A DNA stretch of 6,658 nt from the NCBI GenBank assembly GCA_937873435.1, contig CALMWM010000236.1, positions 1 to 6,658 of the forward strand, read 5' to 3'. The notes beneath the pieces were generated by a model. The model was not told the origin of the DNA, ran no database searches, and saw only the letters and a list, made by a program, of their open reading frames with translations. This document shows, in pieces, positions 1 through 5,993 of the stretch. This DNA comes from an uncultured Gallionellaceae bacterium. Lineage in GTDB: Bacteria > Pseudomonadota > Gammaproteobacteria > Burkholderiales > Sulfuricellaceae. Position 1 is the stretch's first letter, and the number at the start of each line of letters is the position of its first letter. Both the position numbers and the translations under genes were made by a program.

Positions 1-1318
1 GGAAGAGGTGCGCCATTGCCATCCCGGAGACGAGGAACGGTTCAGGCGCATGTCGATCATTGACGAGCAGGACGGCCGGCGTGTGCGCATGGCCCACCTG
101 GCCATCGTCGGGAGCCATCAGGTGAACGGCGTTTCGCAGATCCACACGGACCTGATGAAGGCCACCATCTTCTCAGACTTCGACCATTTCTATCCGGGCA
201 GGATCATCAACATCACCAACGGCGTCACGCCGCGCCGCTGGCTGCACCAGGCCAATCCGAAACTGTCGGAGCTCATCACCGGGCATATCTCCGAGGCATG
301 GGTCAGCGATCTTGCGGAACTGAAGAAGCTTGTGCCCTTTGCCGAGGACCCGGATTTCCGGAAACGGTTCCGCGACGTGAAGCGCGCGAACAAGGAGCGG
401 CTGGCCGAGATCATCAAGATGCGGCTCAAGCTCGACGTGAACCCTGCGTCGCTGTTCGACGTCCAGGTCAAGCGCATCCACGAATACAAGCGCCAGCTCC
501 TCAACGTCCTGCACGTCGTGACGCGCTACAACCGCATCCGCGCCAACCCTTCCGGCGATTTCCTGCCGCGCACCGTAATCTTTAGCGGCAAGGCCGCGCC
601 GGGTTACCTGCGCGCCAAGCTGATCATCAAACTGATCAACGATATTGCCGACGTGGTCAACAACGACCCAGCCGTGCGGGATTTGCTGAAAGTCGTGTTT
701 CTCCCCAACTACGATGTCACTTCCGCCACCGACATCATCCCTGCCGCCGACTTGTCCGAACAGATTTCCACTGCCGGCACCGAGGCATCCGGTACCGGCA
801 ATATGAAGCTCGCTCTCAATGGTGCGTTGACCATCGGCACGCTGGACGGCGCCAACGTCGAAATGCGCGACCACGTCGGGGCGGAAAACTTCTTCATCTT
901 CGGCCTCACCGCAGCCGAAGCCAGCGATCTGAGCCAGCATTACAACCCGTGGGACTACTACCATAGCAACGGTGAATTACGACAAGCGCTGGACATGATA
1001 GCCAGCGGCTTCTTCTCGCCCGACGACCCGGAACGTTTCCGCCCGATTTTCGATGCGCTGACCGCCGACGGCGATCATTACCTGCTGCTGGCCGACTATG
1101 CTGCTTACATTGCCTGCCAGGAACAGGTCGACGAACTCTACCGCGACACCCAGCAGTGGGCGCAGAAAGCCATCCTCAATGTGGCCGGCATGGGGCATTT
1201 TTCCAGCGATAGGACTATCGGCGAATACGCGGAAAAAATCTGGAAGATGAAAACGGTAAAGGTCGGGTCTACTCGATACCCAAACGGTCTAGGCGGTAGC
1301 GTAGTGCCCGGAAAGTAA
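1..1318 (+). CDS. glgP: Glycogen/starch/alpha-glucan phosphorylase, C-terminal half (5' end cut by window edge)
   Basis: Pyridoxal-phosphate enzyme of glycosyltransferase family 35. It releases glucose-1-phosphate from alpha-1,4-glucan by phosphorolysis in the cytoplasm. The frame is open from base 2 and 438 codons remain, roughly half of a normal protein of about 800-840 residues, so the GTG at 8 is not the real start. Family landmarks in order are MSIIDE and MAHLAIVGSHQVNGV near the left end; INITNGVTPRRW; VQVKRIHEYKRQLLN (R at 473-475 and K at 488-490 match phosphate-site residues); and EQISTAGTEASGTGNMK, whose lysine (806-808) is the cofactor Schiff-base residue. IGTLDGANVEM follows. The usual YxVSLAEKxIPA segment reads YDVTSATDIIPA here, an unusual local substitution. 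The family normally ends near WxxxxVKV; this protein runs about 16 residues further, into the end of pilR. The family call is firm; glucan preference cannot be read. Confidence 0.96.
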   Translation, partial: EEVRHCHPGDEERFRRMSIIDEQDGRRVRMAHLAIVGSHQVNGVSQIHTDLMKATIFSDFDHFYPGRIINITNGVTPRRWLHQANPKLSELITGHISEAWVSDLAELKKLVPFAEDPDFRKRFRDVKRANKERLAEIIKMRLKLDVNPASLFDVQVKRIHEYKRQLLNVLHVVTRYNRIRANPSGDFLPRTVIFSGKAAPGYLRAKLIIKLINDIADVVNNDPAVRDLLKVVFLPNYDVTSATDIIPAADLSEQISTAGTEASGTGNMKLALNGALTIGTLDGANVEMRDHVGAENFFIFGLTAAEASDLSQHYNPWDYYHSNGELRQALDMIASGFFSPDDPERFRPIFDALTADGDHYLLLADYAAYIACQEQVDELYRDTQQWAQKAILNVAGMGHFSSDRTIGEYAEKIWKMKTVKVGSTRYPNGLGGSVVPGK

Positions 1319-2603
1319 TGCCCAGTAGCTTGGCGGCGGCAGTCTTGTTGAAACGGGTTTTGTTCAGCGCGTCCATGATCGCCTGACGTTCTACCTGATC
1401 GAGATATTCCGGCAGCGCCATATTGCTGCCGGATTCGAGGGAAGGAAGAGAAACTTCCGGCGGTGCAAGATACAAGTCGCCTTCGTCCACGCGCGCCTCG
1501 CCACATAGAGCCAGGGCGCGCTCCAAAATATTTTCCAGTTCGCGCACGTTGCCGGGAAAGCTGTAATTCTGCAAGGCGCGCACAGCTGCCGGGGTCAGGC
1601 ACGGCACGACGTCCGCGCCGGCATCGTGCGACAAACGCTGCAGTATGGCTGCGGCCAATTCGGGAATATCCTCGCGCATTTCGCGCAACGGCGGCATTTT
1701 CAGTTCGATCACGTTAAGCCGGTAATACAGATCCTGGCGGAATTTTCCGCTCTCGACGCAGGCGCCCAAATTTTGATGAGTAGCGCTGATGATGCGCACA
1801 TCGACGCCTTCTTCCTGAGTGGCTCCGACCTTGCGCACCTTCTTTTCCTGAATCACGCGCAGCAGCTTTACCTGCATCGCCAACGGCAGGTCGGCGACTT
1901 CGTCGAGAAACAGGGTGCCGCCGTTGGCCGCCTGGAAGAAGCCGTCTCTATCCTGGTCGGCGCCGGTGAATGCCCCCTTTCGATAACCGAAAAACTCGCT
2001 TTCCATGAGATTTTCCGGGATCGCGCCGCAATTTACCGCGACAAAATCCTTGTCGCGCCGCGTGCTGTTCTCGTGTATCAGCCGTGCTGCCAATTCCTTG
2101 CCGCTACCCGATTCGCCGCTGACGTACACTGCCGCCTGGCTACGCGCCAGCTTGGCGACCAGTTGCCTGACCGACTCGATAGGCGGCGAGCTACCGAGCA
2201 AATCATGCTCTTTGCGGCTCGCTGTGGGCGCCTTCAGATTGAGGGCGGATTTGACCAGCACCCGCAATTGCCCCAGCGATACCGGTTTGGACAAGTAATC
2301 GAAGGCACCGGCCTTGAGCGCGGCAACCGCATTTTCCATATTGCCGTGGGCGGTGATCACCGCGACCGGCAGATTGGGGCAATGTTCGCTGATGTACTCC
2401 ACCAGGCGCAAACCCTCCCCGTCCGGCAAACGCATGTCGGTCAGACACAAGCCGTATTCCTGGGATTTGAGCAACACCAGCGCTTCCGCGACGCTCATCG
2501 CTCGCTGCGCTTCCAGCCCCATGCGCAACAGGGTCAACTCAAGCAATTCGAGAATGTCCGCCTCGTCATCGACGATCAGAATCCGTGTGCGTTCGGCAGC
2601 CAC
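1269..2603 (-). CDS. pilR: Sigma-54-dependent response regulator PilR (NtrC family)
   Basis: A 444-residue cytoplasmic activator that is phosphorylated by PilS and then drives sigma-54 RNA polymerase at type IV pilin promoters (family knowledge). The receiver domain spans about 5-120, with acidic pocket D12/D13, phosphoacceptor D56 in LTDMRLPDG, T84 and K106. The AAA+ domain spans about 135-370: Walker A GESGSGKE at 163-170, the sigma-54 contact loop GAFTGA at 210-215, and Walker B GGTLFLDEV at 228-236. A Fis-type helix-turn-helix closes the protein (TAAAKLLGITFRALRYRL). The spellings LCLTDMRLPDG, KLARSQAAVYVSGESGSGKE and ESEFFGYRKGAFTGA match PilR better than NtrC, ZraR or AtoC. The GTG at 2603 is chosen because AAGGA lies 7 nt upstream and it begins 4 nt after the pilS stop. 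An in-frame GTG at 2639, with AGGAG 8 nt upstream, would add 12 residues. The open frame further upstream is a shadow of pilS. Confidence 0.93.
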   Translation of the reverse strand: MAAERTRILIVDDEADILELLELTLLRMGLEAQRAMSVAEALVLLKSQEYGLCLTDMRLPDGEGLRLVEYISEHCPNLPVAVITAHGNMENAVAALKAGAFDYLSKPVSLGQLRVLVKSALNLKAPTASRKEHDLLGSSPPIESVRQLVAKLARSQAAVYVSGESGSGKELAARLIHENSTRRDKDFVAVNCGAIPENLMESEFFGYRKGAFTGADQDRDGFFQAANGGTLFLDEVADLPLAMQVKLLRVIQEKKVRKVGATQEEGVDVRIISATHQNLGACVESGKFRQDLYYRLNVIELKMPPLREMREDIPELAAAILQRLSHDAGADVVPCLTPAAVRALQNYSFPGNVRELENILERALALCGEARVDEGDLYLAPPEVSLPSLESGSNMALPEYLDQVERQAIMDALNKTRFNKTAAAKLLGITFRALRYRLDRLGIE

Positions 2604-2607
2604 TTCG

Positions 2608-4221
2608 TTATCCTTGGTCGTGCTCTGCGTTCGTTTCACTACATGATCTCCTGCCACTGATTCTGAAAAGGCATCCCTGCTCCGATTCGACGTAGTCCAA
2701 CGCTGCACCGTTGGTTTCGCACAGTTCGCGCGCGATATACAGTCCGAGACCGGCACCCTTGCTGTCGGTGGTAAAGAAAGGTTCAAACAGCTGGTTGCGC
2801 AATGCTTCCGCCACCCCGTCGCCATCGTCGCGGACATCCAATTGTACGGAATTCCCGCCGGGCGGAGTAGCCGCCTCCAGCTGGATGCTGCCCGGTTGCT
2901 TGCGGCAATGCCGCCACGCATTGCGGCACAAATTCCACAATACCCGGTCGAAATGATGGCGGTCGAAACATATCGCCGCACCCGCAGAAAGAGAGAGACC
3001 AAAAGTACCCGAAGGAACATTCTCGGCATCGCAGAATTGCCGGATGAAATCGGAGAGATAGCCTTCCAGATCGAGCTGTTCGGATTGAGTGCGATCGCGG
3101 CGGTTGAGCTGCATGACATCCTGCACGATACGGTCGAGGCGTCGCGTATTATCCTGGATGATCTGCAACAGCCGGGCGTTTGCCGCATCCAGCCCTTCCT
3201 CTTCCTGCAATAGCTCGGAGGCATGGCTGATCGCGCTCAAGGGATTGCGGATTTCATGGGCGATATTGGCGGTCAACCGGCCCAATGCCGCCAGTTTCAT
3301 CTGTTGCGCCCGCGCCTGAATCTGACTGACATCCTCGATAAATATCACCACCCCCTGGGAACGTTTGATCCCGGCAGGGACAAAGCGCGCCTGTACTTGC
3401 CTGCCTGTGCTCGGCGCAAGTAACGGCGGGAAGTCTACGCCGTCATGGTTGCGCCACTTCCACAGTTGCACCGCCAGCGCCGGAAAATAATCGTTCAACA
3501 AAAGCTTGCGGCGCACCCGCGGCGGTGCGCCCAGCAATTTTTCGACCTGGGGATTGCGCTGCCGCACCCTTCCCGACTCATCCACCACCAACACGCCATC
3601 CTGCATGTCGCGGATCACCAACTGGTTGACTTGGGAGAGATTGGCCAAATCGACGCTTTGTTTCTGCGCCAGGCTCTCGCTGGCAATCAGGCGCTTGGCA
3701 GAGGTGTAGGCCAGACCGGCGGTAGCGAAAAACACCACGCTCATCAAACCGGCCTGCAAATAGTCCCGCACATCGCCGCCCAAGGCGATAACGCGGTAGC
3801 TGTGCTCCAGCAGCACGGCGATACTCGCCAAGGCAGCGTGAAACATCGCCAGCCGCCCGCGCCGAACCATCCCGGCAGCCGCGAGAGACGCTACCAGCAA
3901 CAACCCCACCCCGCTTCGAATCCCGCCGCTGAGATGCAACAAGGTCACGATAAAACCGACGTCGGCGCTCATCTGCAAGCTTAGCGACAGGTTGAAACTC
4001 GGCCAATGCACCCCGATCGCCACCATCATCACGACCGCGAACAGCGTGTACAGAATGCTTACCAGGAAAAACAGCGACGGATTATCCTCGCCGAAAGGCA
4101 CCGTGCCGAACTGAATGTAGGCAACCACGAAGAAACCTGCAACGGTCAGCCGGAACAGGTTGAAATAGTGCAACGAACGCCAATAGGTGTCCGGCTGGAA
4201 TGATGAGTGTGATGGCTGCAT
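2608..4221 (-). CDS. pilS: Membrane-bound sensor histidine kinase PilS
   Basis: A 537-residue inner-membrane kinase, close to the usual size of about 530, that phosphorylates PilR to control type IV pilin expression (family knowledge). The first 175 residues hold about six hydrophobic segments (near 21-40, 49-71, 83-98, 103-119, 123-145 and 155-174) with almost no periplasmic domain, as in PilS. A PAS-like region follows (about 197-300, MQDGVLVVDESGRV). The HisKA box is ANIAHEIRNPLSAISHA with H322. The ATPase domain has an N box (LWNLCRNAW, N430/N434), G1 DDGDGV at 466-470, and F/G2 boxes FEPFFTTDSKGAGLGL ending at 494. The ATG at 4221 is the only sensible start for the first membrane segment, but it lacks a clear Shine-Dalgarno sequence. 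pilR follows after 4 nt. No pilus structural gene is present here. Confidence 0.93.
   Translation of the reverse strand: MQPSHSSFQPDTYWRSLHYFNLFRLTVAGFFVVAYIQFGTVPFGEDNPSLFFLVSILYTLFAVVMMVAIGVHWPSFNLSLSLQMSADVGFIVTLLHLSGGIRSGVGLLLVASLAAAGMVRRGRLAMFHAALASIAVLLEHSYRVIALGGDVRDYLQAGLMSVVFFATAGLAYTSAKRLIASESLAQKQSVDLANLSQVNQLVIRDMQDGVLVVDESGRVRQRNPQVEKLLGAPPRVRRKLLLNDYFPALAVQLWKWRNHDGVDFPPLLAPSTGRQVQARFVPAGIKRSQGVVIFIEDVSQIQARAQQMKLAALGRLTANIAHEIRNPLSAISHASELLQEEEGLDAANARLLQIIQDNTRRLDRIVQDVMQLNRRDRTQSEQLDLEGYLSDFIRQFCDAENVPSGTFGLSLSAGAAICFDRHHFDRVLWNLCRNAWRHCRKQPGSIQLEAATPPGGNSVQLDVRDDGDGVAEALRNQLFEPFFTTDSKGAGLGLYIARELCETNGAALDYVESEQGCLFRISGRRSCSETNAEHDQG
2611..2615 (-). promoter_or_regulatory. 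Ribosome-binding site for pilR, inside the pilS 3' end
   Basis: On the minus strand AAGGA lies 7 nt before the GTG at 2603. It sits in the last codons of pilS and abuts that gene's TAA stop (2608-2610). Ribosomes finishing pilS would therefore expose or reuse this site, which suggests translational coupling. A competing AGGAG serves the alternative GTG at 2639. Confidence 0.55.
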
Positions 4222-4235
4222 ACGTCTATCGCCAG

Positions 4236-4263
4236 AAAAAAGGCCTACCGTAAAAGTAAGCCT
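4236..4263 (-). terminator. Intrinsic-terminator-like hairpin just upstream of pilS
   Basis: Read on the minus strand, AGGCTTAC (4263-4256) pairs with GTAGGCCT (4248-4241) around a 7-nt loop, giving 8 bp with one G-U pair. A run of six T follows, counting the stem's last base. It ends about 14 nt before the pilS ATG. It could simply stop transcripts from dsrC-msrB. However, a promoter lies upstream of it, so it also falls inside the pilS leader. On the plus strand the stem contains a C-A mismatch and the trailing T-run is shorter, so the minus orientation is preferred. Confidence 0.6.
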
Positions 4264-4325
4264 ATTTTACCGACTTCGGCTGATTGCGCCGGACTAAACC
4301 GGCAGGGGATTAAAAGGCCTCCGCC

Positions 4326-4353
4326 ATTATAAGGCCATCCCCGTCCGAACCAA
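4326..4353 (-). promoter_or_regulatory. Sigma-70-type promoter for pilS-pilR
   Basis: On the minus strand TTGGTT (4353-4348) is followed after 16 nt by a perfect TATAAT (4331-4326). The predicted start is near 4320, giving a leader of about 99 nt before the pilS ATG. The -35 box is weak and the -10 box ideal. No sigma-54 GG/GC pair was recognised here. Confidence 0.5.
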
Positions 4354-4362
4354 GCGTTATCG

Positions 4363-4379
4363 GCCGCTGCCGAAGCGGC
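4363..4379 (-). terminator. G+C-rich hairpin after msrB, possible weak terminator
   Basis: On the minus strand GCCGCT, a 5-nt loop and AGCGGC form a 6-bp stem starting 6 nt past the msrB stop. No T-run follows, so it may protect the 3' end or pause polymerase rather than terminate. It ends just upstream of the putative pilS -35 box. Confidence 0.3.
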
Positions 4380-4385
4380 ATCGGT

Positions 4386-4928
4386 TCATTTCATTTCAAA
4401 CAACTTGCGATATTCGCCGTAGCCTTCCTTTTCCAGGTTTTCCCTGGCGATAAAGCGTAGCGACGCCGAATTCATGCAATAACGCTGGCCGCCCGGCGCC
4501 GGGCCGTCGTCGAAAAGATGCCCCAGGTGCGAATCGCCGAACTTGCTGCGCACCTCGGTACGTTCCATGAAATGTGAGCGGTCTTTGTGCAAATCGATAT
4601 TGGCCGGTTCCAGCGGCTTGCTGAAACTGGGCCAACCGGTACCCGAATCGAACTTGTCGAGAGAACTGAATAACGGCTCGCCCGACACGGCATCGACATA
4701 AATCCCTTCCAGCTTGTTGTCCCAGTAGGCATTGCGGAAAGGCGCTTCCGTGCCGTTCTCCTGCGTGACGTGAAACTGCTCGGGATCGAGCCGTTTTTTC
4801 AGTTCGTCGACACCCTGCTTGCGGTATCCATTACCATCCCATGCCATCGCCTGCCCTCCGAAAATTAGACCTGCACCGAGCAACACCCAAACCTGCATCG
4901 CACCCCGCCTTCTTTCGTTGCGCGACAT
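4386..4928 (-). CDS. msrB: Exported peptide-methionine (R)-S-oxide reductase MsrB
   Basis: A 180-residue protein that reduces methionine-R-sulfoxide in proteins. Residues 1-29 look like a Sec signal peptide: charged RNERRR, hydrophobic VLLGAGLIFGG, then AMA before W30. It therefore probably acts in the periplasm. The SelR domain fills the rest: GEPLFSS at 83-89, GTGWPSF at 96-102, DSHLGHLFDDGP at 132-143, and RYCMNSASLRF with catalytic C151. C151 is the only cysteine: the two zinc CxxC pairs are absent (the first position reads VDAVSGEP) and no resolving cysteine remains. The ATG at 4928 is chosen because it gives the signal peptide its positive end and starts 1 nt after the dsrC stop (TGA-T-ATG). 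An ATG at 4898, with a G-rich stretch upstream, would lose that charged end. Recycling of C151 must rely on an outside reductant or thiol (inference). Confidence 0.93.
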   Translation of the reverse strand: MSRNERRRGAMQVWVLLGAGLIFGGQAMAWDGNGYRKQGVDELKKRLDPEQFHVTQENGTEAPFRNAYWDNKLEGIYVDAVSGEPLFSSLDKFDSGTGWPSFSKPLEPANIDLHKDRSHFMERTEVRSKFGDSHLGHLFDDGPAPGGQRYCMNSASLRFIARENLEKEGYGEYRKLFEMK

Positions 4929-4929
4929 A

Positions 4930-5295
4930 TCAGTGGATGCTGCCGAACGAAAGATCGACGGTATGCGCAAACTCGGGAAGACCGGCAATCTTACCCCCCT
5001 GACGCACCGGCCCGCCGGGAAAAAGCCGATAAAGCCATTTCTTGCCGTTTCCATCGCCAAATTCCTCCTCCAGGCAGCACAAAGCCTCGCGAGGACTCGA
5101 GCTAGGCCCGTGACCGCAATAATAGTTCCTCAGGTAACGGATCACTTTCCAGTGATCCGGCGTCAGTGAAATACCTTCCTGCACTGCCAATTCCATGGCG
5201 ATTTTTTCCGACCATTCCGGGAGATCGACGAGATAACCTTCGGGATCGCCCCGATAGGTAGTCTCATCCTGGATCATTTTGTTGATGTCTAACAT
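4930..5295 (-). CDS. DsrC/TusE-family sulfur-relay protein lacking the C-terminal arm cysteines
   Basis: A 121-residue cytoplasmic protein with the DsrC/TusE fold signature: G20-YLVDLPEWSE, LTPDHWKVIRYLRNYY at 44-59, then RLFPGGPVRQGGKIAGLP at 90-107. Family members carry sulfur on cysteines of a flexible C-terminal arm, as DsrC with DsrAB or as TusE in tRNA 2-thiouridine synthesis. Canonical arms read QxCKIAGLPKPxxCV. Here the first cysteine is G101 and the arm ends in EFAHTVDLSFGSIH, with no penultimate cysteine and a longer tail. Three cysteines remain elsewhere (C60, C73, C74). The ATG at 5295 has an excellent GGAGGT site. msrB begins 1 nt after the stop, so the two are cotranscribed. No dsrAB or tus genes are visible. 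Family membership is fairly firm, but ordinary DsrC/TusE chemistry is doubtful, so no gene symbol is given. Confidence 0.85.
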   Translation of the reverse strand: MLDINKMIQDETTYRGDPEGYLVDLPEWSEKIAMELAVQEGISLTPDHWKVIRYLRNYYCGHGPSSSPREALCCLEEEFGDGNGKKWLYRLFPGGPVRQGGKIAGLPEFAHTVDLSFGSIH

Positions 5296-5300
5296 GATGC

Positions 5301-5306
5301 ACCTCC
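5301..5306 (-). promoter_or_regulatory. Strong ribosome-binding site of the DsrC-like gene
   Basis: GGAGGT on the minus strand lies 5 nt before the ATG at 5295. It fixes this start codon and suggests efficient translation of the first gene of the dsrC-like/msrB operon. Confidence 0.7.
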
Positions 5307-5360
5307 ATCTTTTCCAATGCGCTATTGCACGCTCACCGAGTACCGCAGGTAAGTAACTTC

Positions 5361-5366
5361 ATTATA
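5361..5366 (-). promoter_or_regulatory. Candidate -10 box for the dsrC-like/msrB operon
   Basis: A perfect TATAAT on the minus strand would start transcription near 5354, leaving a leader of about 58 nt. No convincing -35 box is seen 16-18 nt upstream, so either an activator is needed or the match is fortuitous in this A+T-rich divergent gap. Confidence 0.35.
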
Positions 5367-5401
5367 GCTATTGTTGACTGTTTTTCTATGGTTTAGGCAA
5401 C

Positions 5402-5427
5402 GGAACCTTCTTTGGGGTTTAAACGTC
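5402..5427 (+). promoter_or_regulatory. Possible ECF-sigma-type promoter for the cupredoxin gene
   Basis: GGAACC (5402-5407) followed after 17 nt by GTC (5425-5427) resembles the GGAAC/GTC pattern of extracytoplasmic-function sigma factors. Initiation would fall near 5433, about 28 nt before the ATG. No good sigma-70 -10 box accompanies the TTGACT at 5374-5379. Such short motifs occur by chance, so this is tentative. Confidence 0.25.
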
Positions 5428-5460
5428 ATAGCTTGTAAATGGACTCGAAAGGAGAATGCC

Positions 5461-5802
5461 ATGATCGCGATCGACAAACGCATTTTCAGTTTGCTCGCCG
5501 TTTTTTTCCTGGCGACATTCACCTCATTGGCTGGTGCAGGTGAAACCGTCGAAGTGTCCATCGTCAAGATGGAGTTCGAACCTCAGCATATCCAAATCAA
5601 ACCGGGTACCACCGTCAAATGGGTCAACAAGGAAAAACGCAATAACCATTCGGTATATTTCGAGGAGGAAGGGCTCGCGGAATCGGACAGATTCTTTCCC
5701 GGTGAATCGTGGCAGCGCACTTTCGAAAAGCCTGGCCTATATCCCTATCGCTGCGGGCCTCACCCTGAAATGAAGGGAGTAGTGGAAGTAGTGCACGGAT
5801 AG
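5461..5802 (+). CDS. Periplasmic small blue-copper protein (cupredoxin; amicyanin/pseudoazurin-like)
   Basis: A 113-residue precursor of a type-1 copper electron carrier. A Sec signal peptide covers about 1-26 (charged DKR, then hydrophobic IFSLLAVFFLATF, cleavage after AGA), so the mature protein is periplasmic and about 87 residues. The plastocyanin-like domain contains VSIVKMEFEPQHIQIKPGTTVKWVN. The copper ligands are H63 in NNHSV, then C98, H101 and M104 in YPYRCGPHPEMKG. The C-x2-H-x2-M spacing is that of amicyanin/pseudoazurin; the H-x4-M spacing of plastocyanin differs. The ATG at 5461 is preferred over an in-frame start at 5371 because GGAG lies 6 nt upstream and it opens the signal peptide. 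The gene stands alone, diverging from the dsrC-like/msrB operon. No partner dehydrogenase or reductase is visible, so the redox partner is unknown. Confidence 0.9.
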   Translation: MIAIDKRIFSLLAVFFLATFTSLAGAGETVEVSIVKMEFEPQHIQIKPGTTVKWVNKEKRNNHSVYFEEEGLAESDRFFPGESWQRTFEKPGLYPYRCGPHPEMKGVVEVVHG

Positions 5803-5993
5803 AAATTCTCATCCGGCCCAACATTATGCAATTCTGATTATTGCGTGCTTGCAATCCGTGCTATTTTGCCATTGGACGTTTGGTAGGTAGCGGCCAACAG
5901 CGGTTGCCGGCTCATGATAAAAAACAACCACACAAAAATCCGAATTAGATAGTTCTACTCGGCTTCGTACCACTGAAGGGGCATCAAGTGGCG
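5803..5993. other. Non-coding gap between the cupredoxin and small exported protein genes
   Basis: This A+T-richer gap of 191 bp has no credible gene. A short stem, ATTGC (5840-5844) with GCAAT (5851-5855), is the only candidate 3' structure for the cupredoxin transcript. It is too short, and too far from the T-run at 5864-5867, to call a terminator. CCACT/AGTGG/CCACT motifs cluster from 5970 to 6005. Confidence 0.5.

Noticed and set aside
173..964. A 263-codon minus-strand frame opposite glgP
   Set aside because: The composition is typical of an antisense shadow and the plus strand carries continuous phosphorylase motifs here.
2643..2648. ATG directly followed by TAG (minus strand) upstream of pilR, a possible start-stop element
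   Set aside because: The only nearby AGGAG is 3 nt from this ATG, too close for initiation, so it is probably chance.
1626..2660. A 344-codon open frame on the plus strand opposite pilR
   Set aside because: It lies entirely antisense to pilR, whose domains are unmistakable. The translation has no recognisable motif; long antisense frames are expected in G+C-rich coding DNA.
2604..3224. N-terminal extension of pilR to 651 codons
   Set aside because: The extra part is an out-of-frame reading of the pilS kinase domain. The receiver domain begins right after the GTG at 2603.
4929..5060. Upstream extension of msrB to 224 codons
   Set aside because: It overlaps the DsrC-like gene and would place the signal peptide internally. 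The ATG at 4928 fits better.
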